Shown here: positions 5,554 through 5,582 of the stretch, piece by piece
Layout: each line of letters starts with the position of its first letter
Position numbering within the stretch: the first letter of the stretch is position 1
Source: Alectryocaccomicrobium faecavium
GTDB lineage: Bacteria; Bacillota; Clostridia; Christensenellales; Aristaeellaceae
Reading direction: 5' to 3'
Length of the DNA stretch: 5,582 nt
Assembly (NCBI GenBank): GCA_018713425.1
Contig: DVOT01000144.1
Coordinates: 1 to 5,582 of the forward strand
Program-made: the position numbers and the translations under genes
Notes under the pieces: generated by a model
What the model was told of the DNA's origin: nothing
The model's database searches: none
What the model saw: the letters and a program-made list of their open reading frames with translations, nothing else

Positions 5554-5582
5554 ATGGTTTGGTGGCATCTGAAAATGGGTTT
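5554..5582 (+). CDS. Start of a further gene, cut by the window edge; possible FtsX/MacB-like permease
   Basis: Only ten residues are visible: MVWWHLKMGF, then the window ends. The start is supported by GGAGG at 5543-5547, 6 bases upstream. Many FtsX/MacB-type permeases begin with a short amphipathic segment of the form hHLKMxxxNL before the first membrane helix, which this resembles. Ten residues cannot prove it, and a conventional sugar permease (MalF/MalG type) or another membrane protein remains possible. Its place after the binding-protein gene, with no terminator between them, suggests one operon. Confidence 0.6.

Overview
The window looks like bacterial chromosome, most likely from an anaerobic Firmicute of the clostridial type (for example a gut or sediment relative of Christensenellales or Oscillospiraceae). 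This rests on GC-rich coding sequence, strong purine-rich ribosome binding sites, a GH78-type sugar hydrolase, FtsX-type permeases and a Gram-positive-style secreted solute-binding protein. The phylum is inferred from gene style, with no marker gene to confirm it. All supported genes are on the + strand.

Layout: positions 1-137 are a non-coding leader with a long imperfect inverted repeat (1-71), an 11-bp palindrome (70-80), a short inverted repeat (84-99) and -10-like boxes. Positions 138-2132 encode a 664-residue alpha-L-rhamnosidase-like enzyme (GH78 clan) in which all expected acidic catalytic positions can be located. It is followed by a very strong rho-independent terminator (2182-2218), so it appears to be transcribed alone in this window. 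After an extended -10 promoter, 2403-3662 encodes a 419-residue FtsX/MacB-like ABC permease. Its last 25 or so residues run through a terminator-like hairpin into AT-rich DNA, so its 3' end looks like a junction or truncation.

Positions 3663-4063 are an AT-rich stretch of about 400 bases without a convincing gene. It holds a 9-bp inverted repeat, a good sigma-A-like promoter (TTAACA-N18-TATAAT) and a second inverted repeat in the leader. Positions 4064-5383 encode a secreted family-1-like extracellular solute-binding protein with a charged helical-hairpin insertion near its C-terminus. After its stop come a possible 34-residue ORF, a perfect 16-bp hairpin, and the first ten codons of a further gene with a strong ribosome binding site (5554 onward). 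That start resembles the N-terminus of an FtsX/MacB-like permease.

How the parts may work together: the hydrolase is a stand-alone glycan-degrading unit. The binding protein and the gene entering at 5554 look like one operon with a regulatory hairpin between them. If the last gene is an FtsX-type permease, a binding protein of sugar-importer type would be paired with a mechanotransmission-type ABC transporter instead of a normal importer permease. That is the most interesting hypothesis here, and it rests on only ten residues of the downstream gene.
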